The notes under the pieces were generated by a model. It was not told the DNA's origin, made no database searches, and saw nothing but the letters and a program-made list of their open reading frames with translations. Made by a program: the position numbers and the translations under genes. 9,619 nt of DNA from contig JAGHSS010000290.1 in assembly GCA_018065745.1 (NCBI GenBank), forward strand, positions 1-9,619, written 5' to 3'. Origin of the DNA: Candidatus Neoflavobacterium equi. Its GTDB lineage: Bacteria > Bacteroidota > Bacteroidia > Flavobacteriales > Flavobacteriaceae. The first letter of the stretch is position 1. Every line of letters begins with the position of its first letter. This document shows, in pieces, positions 5,495 to 9,619 of the stretch.

Positions 5495-6841
5495 TTATTT
5501 CGATTTTAATTTTTCCAATATCAAGTCCTCAATTTCTTGAGAATCCCATTTATCAGCGATGCCTTCTACCTGAAGTACCTCCTCCATCAATTGATTTTGG
5601 AAATTACCAATCTGTAACGCTTCATGGTATGGATGATGTGAAAATGTAACTCTATCATATAATGGCAACCACTTATCTGGATGCTTGATTGCAAAATGCT
5701 TTTCTATTTTCTTTTGAAGTAAGAAATTCTCATCTGCCGTTTTGGAACTCATTTCCATGAAATTGCGGTAGGACAACTCTGCAATGGCATCAGCGTTTGG
5801 CTTGCGCTCCTTTTGGTATGCATCCAAAGCGGCGTTCCAATCTTGCGGATGTGCATCCAAAAGTTCTGCCAGTATGGTGACGTCTTCAAAACCGGCGTTC
5901 ATCCCCTGTCCATAAAACGGAACAATGGCGTGGGCGGCATCTCCAATCAAAGCTACTTTATCTTGGAAAACCCAAGGGTAACACTGCATCGTGACCAGTG
6001 AACTTGTGGGATTTTTAAAGAAATCAACCAAAAGTGCTGGTATAATATCCAATGTATCTGGGAAAAACTTTTTGAAAAATGCTGCTACTTTTTCTTCTGT
6101 ATCCAAGGTGGCAAAGGAATGTTCTCCTTCAAACGGCATAAACAAGGTACAGGTAAAACTACCGTCCAAATTTGGAAGGGCAATCAACATGGAAGCACCA
6201 TTAGGCCAGATGTGAAAGGAGTTTTTGTCCAATGCATGCGCACCGTTTGCCGCAGGAGGAATATGCAATTCCTTATATCCTGTTTCTAAAAACTTCTGTG
6301 AATAATTATATCTATTCTGACGCTGCATGCGGTGTCTAATTCTTGAAAAGGCTCCGTCAGCACCAAAAATTTTATCAAATTGAAGTGGCTCCCAAGCTCC
6401 GCGCTCTGTGGGTCCTGTAAACAGGGTTGCAGTATCCATCTGAACATCCCAAATGAATTGCTCAAAGTGGAATTCCACACCCGCTTCTTCAGCAAGTGTG
6501 ATCATTAATTTGTTCAAACCACCTCTGGAAATGGAGAAAATACTCTCCCCAGAAACGCCATAAGGTTGGTATTTCAAATCCTGCCCTGGTAGGTGAATGG
6601 CGCGCTTGTCCATAGGGATTCCAATGGCGCGCACGCGGTCCTCAAGCCCAACGCCTCTCAAGGCTTTCCAACCTCTGTGAGACATGGCCAAATTAATTGA
6701 ACGTCCTGAAAACTCAATCGCTCTAATGTCTTTACTGCGGTCATAAACGTGAACTTCATGCCCACGCTGTTTTAAATAGATCGCCAAAAGGGTACCTACT
6801 AATCCTGAACCAACAATGGCTATCTTATGACAATCACCCAT
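5495..6841 (-). CDS. kmo: Kynurenine 3-monooxygenase (FAD-dependent)
   Basis: A 448-residue flavoprotein hydroxylase converting L-kynurenine, NADPH and oxygen to 3-hydroxykynurenine in tryptophan breakdown and eukaryote-type de novo NAD synthesis. The FAD-binding GSGLVG is at 11-16, followed by the acidic/basic end of the second strand (HVYDR, 31-35), GRSINLAMSHRG (46-57), GADGAFSRIR (160-169) and the second FAD motif GDAAHAIVPFYGQGMNAG (300-317). Compared from memory with the human and Pseudomonas enzymes, the substrate-binding residues are kept: Arg80 (KRAIHLPG), Tyr94 (PYG), Asn360 and Glu363 (RNFMEMSSK) and Tyr405 (FSHHPYHEA). HIWPNG and FTCTLFMPFEGE are also hallmarks of the family. It lacks the C-terminal membrane anchor of the animal enzyme, so it should be soluble. 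It is a single-gene unit between two terminators; no other kynurenine-pathway gene is in the window. An AGGAA lies about 12 bases before the ATG. Confidence 0.95.
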   Translation of the reverse strand: MGDCHKIAIVGSGLVGTLLAIYLKQRGHEVHVYDRSKDIRAIEFSGRSINLAMSHRGWKALRGVGLEDRVRAIGIPMDKRAIHLPGQDLKYQPYGVSGESIFSISRGGLNKLMITLAEEAGVEFHFEQFIWDVQMDTATLFTGPTERGAWEPLQFDKIFGADGAFSRIRHRMQRQNRYNYSQKFLETGYKELHIPPAANGAHALDKNSFHIWPNGASMLIALPNLDGSFTCTLFMPFEGEHSFATLDTEEKVAAFFKKFFPDTLDIIPALLVDFFKNPTSSLVTMQCYPWVFQDKVALIGDAAHAIVPFYGQGMNAGFEDVTILAELLDAHPQDWNAALDAYQKERKPNADAIAELSYRNFMEMSSKTADENFLLQKKIEKHFAIKHPDKWLPLYDRVTFSHHPYHEALQIGNFQNQLMEEVLQVEGIADKWDSQEIEDLILEKLKSK

Positions 6842-6862
6842 AATATTTCATTTCCTAAGTGG

Positions 6863-6891
6863 TAAAAATACACTTTTTATATCATACCAAG
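6863..6891 (-). promoter_or_regulatory. Candidate kmo promoter
   Basis: On the minus strand CTTG (6891-6888) is followed after exactly 17 bases by TATTTTTA (6870-6863), close to the Bacteroidota pattern TTTG-N17-23-TAnnTTTG with one mismatch in each box. Transcription would begin about 15 bases before the kmo ATG. Since a terminator precedes it, kmo needs its own promoter, and this is the best candidate. Confidence 0.45.
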
Positions 6892-6936
6892 ATTAATTGT
6901 AAGAAAAAGGTAATAAAACATCTTAGGATTTTGTAT

Positions 6937-6964
6937 AAAAAAAAGCAACACCTAAGTGCTGCTT
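6937..6964 (-). terminator. Rho-independent terminator after the HMA-like gene
   Basis: On the minus strand AAGCAGCAC pairs with GTGTTGCTT across a four-base loop (9 bp, one G-U pair that would be a mismatch on the other strand), followed by a further six T residues. It ends the receptor/HMA transcript 21 bases past the HMA stop and separates it from kmo. Confidence 0.87.
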
Positions 6965-6985
6965 TTACATGGTAATGTTACTTCG

Positions 6986-7327
6986 TTATTGTACTCTTTC
7001 ATACTTACAACATCCGTGCAGGTTGTCATAGTCTGCTGTAGTCGCTTTTACATTTTTGGTGTCGTGTCCTGTTTTGGCTACCTGTGCTTCAACCGTTTTG
7101 ACATCTGTCTTTTTCTCGTTGATCAAAAGGTGCAACATTTGGTCGTCCGCATGCCATTCTGCAGAGCGAACACCTGGAACCGCAAGCGCCGCTTTTTCGA
7201 TTCTTTTCTTACACAATTCACAGTTACCAGAAACAGTAACGTCGTATTTACCCTTAACCTTTGGCTCTTGAGCTTGTGCTGCAAATCCAAAAATAAAGAC
7301 ACATAATAAGGTGATGAACTTTTTCAT
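6986..7327 (-). CDS. Secreted heavy-metal-associated (HMA-like) domain protein
   Basis: A 113-residue protein with a clear signal peptide (MKKFITLLCVFIFGFAAQA, cleavage likely after residue 19), so it acts in the periplasm or outside. The mature part fits the ferredoxin-like fold of metal-binding HMA domains: strand KYDVTVSG, the metal loop GNCELC with Cys36 and Cys39, helix KKRIEKAALAV, the PGVRSAEWHADDQMLHLLI hairpin, helix VKTVEAQVAKTGHDT, and a last strand. The usual Met two residues before the first Cys (MxCxxC) is replaced by Gly. An unusual tail carries His104, Cys106 and Cys107 (LHGCCKYE). It starts 46 bases after the stop of the TonB-dependent receptor and shares its terminator, so the two are probably one operon. 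A periplasmic chaperone for copper or another soft metal is the best guess. A role in sensing or thiol chemistry is possible. Confidence 0.85.
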   Translation of the reverse strand: MKKFITLLCVFIFGFAAQAQEPKVKGKYDVTVSGNCELCKKRIEKAALAVPGVRSAEWHADDQMLHLLINEKKTDVKTVEAQVAKTGHDTKNVKATTADYDNLHGCCKYERVQ

Positions 7328-7373
7328 TTTTATATTCTATTAATCGTTAATCAAAATTGAATTGGTTACAAAA

Positions 7374-9611
7374 TTACAACATTTTAAATCGCAATCCCGC
7401 ATAATACATCTGTCCAAAAAGCGGGCCATAAATCATGGAACTGTCAAAATTTGATCCAAAAGGATCTGCAGCACCCAAGATGGCATTTTTCTGTCTGTAA
7501 TTTGTGATGTTTTCTCCACCAACATATACCTCAAAAGACTTGGAGAACACCTTGGTCACCTGCGCATTTACAGTTGAGAAAGGAGATGCCTTTGCAGGAA
7601 ATTGGTCTCCTGCGGGATTGCTGGATGTGTCAGGCAAACGCTGTGATCCCAACCAATTGTATGTGGCGTCAAACTTCCAATTTCCATTCCCTTGGTCGTG
7701 CGTTTGGAAAGCCAAATTGGCAAAGAAACGGTTTTTGGATTGCAACGGACGTTCCAATTGCCCATTCAAATAAGACGTTTTAATGTCGTAATATTTGTAT
7801 GCCGTTCTCAATTCCAAATGTTTCACAAGTTCCAAATTGAAATCAATCTGTAGGGAATTGGCATAAGAACTGCCGTTTAAATTGTGGAAGACCACCTGCT
7901 GAGGCGAATAATCCACATCAACAACAGCCTGGCGTTGGAAATCTGTTCTGTAAAAGTCAAAACCAGCATCGGCTTTTTTGTTGAAAATGGTAAAACTCTG
8001 GTTGAAGCTGACACCATAATTCCAAGCAATCTCAGGATCCAAACCATAGACTTTTCCGTTTTCATCCTGAACGATGAACTGTCTTGATGAAGCCATCAGG
8101 TTTTGATTTTCTGCAAATATATTGGCCGCCCTTTTCCCTCTTCCTGCAGAAAAGCGAAACGTTCCCTTTTCCCAAGGGTTGTAACGCCCGTGAACGCGAG
8201 GCGTCGCAAAAGCTCCCAAACGATTGTGCAGGTCAAAACGCCCACCAACAACCAAACTGAAATTGTCCAAGTTGTCAAATGTGTACTCAAAGAATGCCCC
8301 AACAGAGGTATCTCTTCTAGAAGCATCCACAAAGGTGGGCAAGCTCAGAAACTCATTGTAGTCATCTGAAGTGAAATTGATACCCGTTGCAAACTTATTG
8401 CGGGTGTTGTTGATGATGGAATTGAAAATCAAATTACCATACACGCTGTTTTGTTTGATGTCGTATGCGTTCAAACCGTAATAGGAATTCTGGTTGTGGT
8501 AACTGTATGCCGCTTGAATCCCGATGGATTGAAAAGGCATATCTGGAAAAACATAGCCCAATTTACCAGAGACATCCACCTTTTGGGTGTTGATCTCAGA
8601 TCCCCAAGCGCGGGTAGTTCCACGGTCAGTAACCGGATTAAAATCCACCTGTCCGGCTTGTTTTTCATCATTCATATAACGCAGGTTGATAAAAGAAACC
8701 AACCCTTTTTCTGCATTTTGGTATTGCCAACGGTTCATCACGTTGATTTGACTTCCCAATGGATTGTCCAAAAACCCGTCGTGATTCATGTCGTTTTTAG
8801 CCAAACGCATATTGCCGTGCACAAACAAGGACGTACTCCATTTGTCTGTCAGGTGTTCATTGATATGCGCGTTGAGTTCAAATCTGGAATCTGTAGATCC
8901 ATATACATTCAAGTAAAATGGAATATCTGTACTCGGCTTGATCAACTCCGTGTTGATCTGTCCTGAAATACTTTCAAAACCATTGATAACACTCCCCGCC
9001 CCTTTGGTGATTTGGATGCTCTCCACCCAAGTCCCAGGTGTGAATGACAACCCATAAGCCTGTGAAGCACCACGAACAGAAGGGATATTTTCTTCAGCAA
9101 TCAATATATAAGGACTCGTCAAGCCCAACATACGAATCTGTTTACTCCCAGAAACAGCATCAGAGAAATTGACGTCAATGGACGGATTGGTTTCAAAACT
9201 CTCTGACAAATTACAACAAGCCGCCTTGAGCAACTCATTGCTGTTCATCACGGTGGTGTTTGCCGCTCCCTTGACAGATTTCAACAACGAACGACGCGTG
9301 GTTGTAATAACCACCTCATTCAAATCTTGCTCCAATTGCAATTGCACTTTGAGGTAAGTACCCGTCACGCGGTATTTGTATGGTTTGTACCCAATATAGG
9401 TCACCACCAAAACATTAGAAGTTGGGGAAGTTGGCAATTCAAAGGTGCCGTCTTCTGCTGTACTCACACCAACCGTGGTGTTTTCCCAAACAACAGAAGC
9501 TAGGGCAACAGGTTTTTGCGTCTCATCCAAGACGATTCCTGAAAGAGAAGACTGCGCTAACAACAACTGCACAAACAGCAAACTTGTTAGCGTATATAAA
9601 AATTTAAGCAT
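7374..9611 (-). CDS. TonB-dependent receptor with an N-terminal carboxypeptidase-regulatory-like domain and a plug cysteine pair
   Basis: A complete 745-residue outer-membrane receptor; the ATG is eight bases from the window's right end. A signal peptide covers residues 1-19 (cleavage near LLLA/Q). A carboxypeptidase-regulatory-like beta-sandwich follows (about 23-95: SGIVLDETQKPVALASV, STAEDGTFELP). A TonB-box-like NEVVIT is at 98-103, the plug at about 115-222 and the beta barrel to the end, finishing in alternating residues (YYAGLRFKML). It is too short for the SusC class and no susD is nearby. The plug starts with ELLKAACCNLSESFE, placing adjacent Cys132 and Cys133 near its periplasmic side, an uncommon feature. 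A DMNHDGFLD loop at 274-282 resembles a calcium-binding loop. Co-transcription with the HMA-like gene suggests metal or metal-complex transport. The promoter lies outside the window. Receptor identity is firm; substrate is inferred. Confidence 0.93.
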   Translation of the reverse strand: MLKFLYTLTSLLFVQLLLAQSSLSGIVLDETQKPVALASVVWENTTVGVSTAEDGTFELPTSPTSNVLVVTYIGYKPYKYRVTGTYLKVQLQLEQDLNEVVITTTRRSLLKSVKGAANTTVMNSNELLKAACCNLSESFETNPSIDVNFSDAVSGSKQIRMLGLTSPYILIAEENIPSVRGASQAYGLSFTPGTWVESIQITKGAGSVINGFESISGQINTELIKPSTDIPFYLNVYGSTDSRFELNAHINEHLTDKWSTSLFVHGNMRLAKNDMNHDGFLDNPLGSQINVMNRWQYQNAEKGLVSFINLRYMNDEKQAGQVDFNPVTDRGTTRAWGSEINTQKVDVSGKLGYVFPDMPFQSIGIQAAYSYHNQNSYYGLNAYDIKQNSVYGNLIFNSIINNTRNKFATGINFTSDDYNEFLSLPTFVDASRRDTSVGAFFEYTFDNLDNFSLVVGGRFDLHNRLGAFATPRVHGRYNPWEKGTFRFSAGRGKRAANIFAENQNLMASSRQFIVQDENGKVYGLDPEIAWNYGVSFNQSFTIFNKKADAGFDFYRTDFQRQAVVDVDYSPQQVVFHNLNGSSYANSLQIDFNLELVKHLELRTAYKYYDIKTSYLNGQLERPLQSKNRFFANLAFQTHDQGNGNWKFDATYNWLGSQRLPDTSSNPAGDQFPAKASPFSTVNAQVTKVFSKSFEVYVGGENITNYRQKNAILGAADPFGSNFDSSMIYGPLFGQMYYAGLRFKML

Positions 9612-9619
9612 AATATGTG

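Noticed and set aside
8451..8966. A 171-codon plus-strand reading frame opposite the TonB-dependent receptor
   Set aside because: It lies wholly inside a well-supported receptor gene on the other strand, has no recognisable domain, and is explained by codon structure of the real gene.
7374..9611. The receptor as a SusC-type glycan importer
   Set aside because: It is too short (745 residues), no SusD-like gene follows, and the neighbour is an HMA-like metal protein.

Overview
This window looks like chromosomal DNA from a member of the Flavobacteriaceae or a close relative in the Bacteroidota. The evidence is an AT-rich sequence, TAA stop codons at every gene end I checked, almost no Shine-Dalgarno sequences, TAnnTTTG-like -7 promoter elements, a Bacteroidota-type exbB-exbD-exbD-tonB operon, a TonB-dependent receptor with a carboxypeptidase-regulatory-like N-terminal domain, and an intergenic RNA-like element of a kind common in flavobacterial genomes. 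The species cannot be named from the sequence alone.

Layout. Positions 1-281 hold no supported gene, only a terminator for the operon to the right. From 3463 down to 282 on the minus strand lies one operon: exbB, two different exbD genes, tonB, and a 76-residue membrane protein whose start codon overlaps the tonB stop. A 324-base divergent intergenic region (3464-3787) contains candidate promoters and a perfect 9-bp inverted repeat. It leads on the plus strand to a HerA/YjgR-like ATPase (3788-5326), followed by a structured RNA-like element (5337-5450) and a bidirectional terminator (5460-5493). The rest is on the minus strand: kmo, kynurenine 3-monooxygenase (6841-5495), with its own promoter candidate; and a two-gene unit, a TonB-dependent receptor (9611-7374) followed after 46 bases by a secreted HMA-like metal-binding protein (7327-6986), closed by a terminator.

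How the genes fit together. ExbB, the two ExbDs and TonB should form the inner-membrane proton-driven motor that powers TonB-dependent receptors, including in principle the one at the right end. The receptor and the HMA-like protein each carry an adjacent cysteine pair, which suggests metal (perhaps copper) handling across the outer membrane and periplasm; the metal and direction are inference. The ATPase and kmo have no evident link to their neighbours.

The most interesting items are the double-cysteine receptor/HMA pair, the flavobacterial RNA-like element with two mutually exclusive pairings, and the small membrane protein coupled to tonB. I saw no CRISPR array, insertion sequence, prophage gene, tRNA or rRNA. 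Nothing here is clearly a wholly new system.
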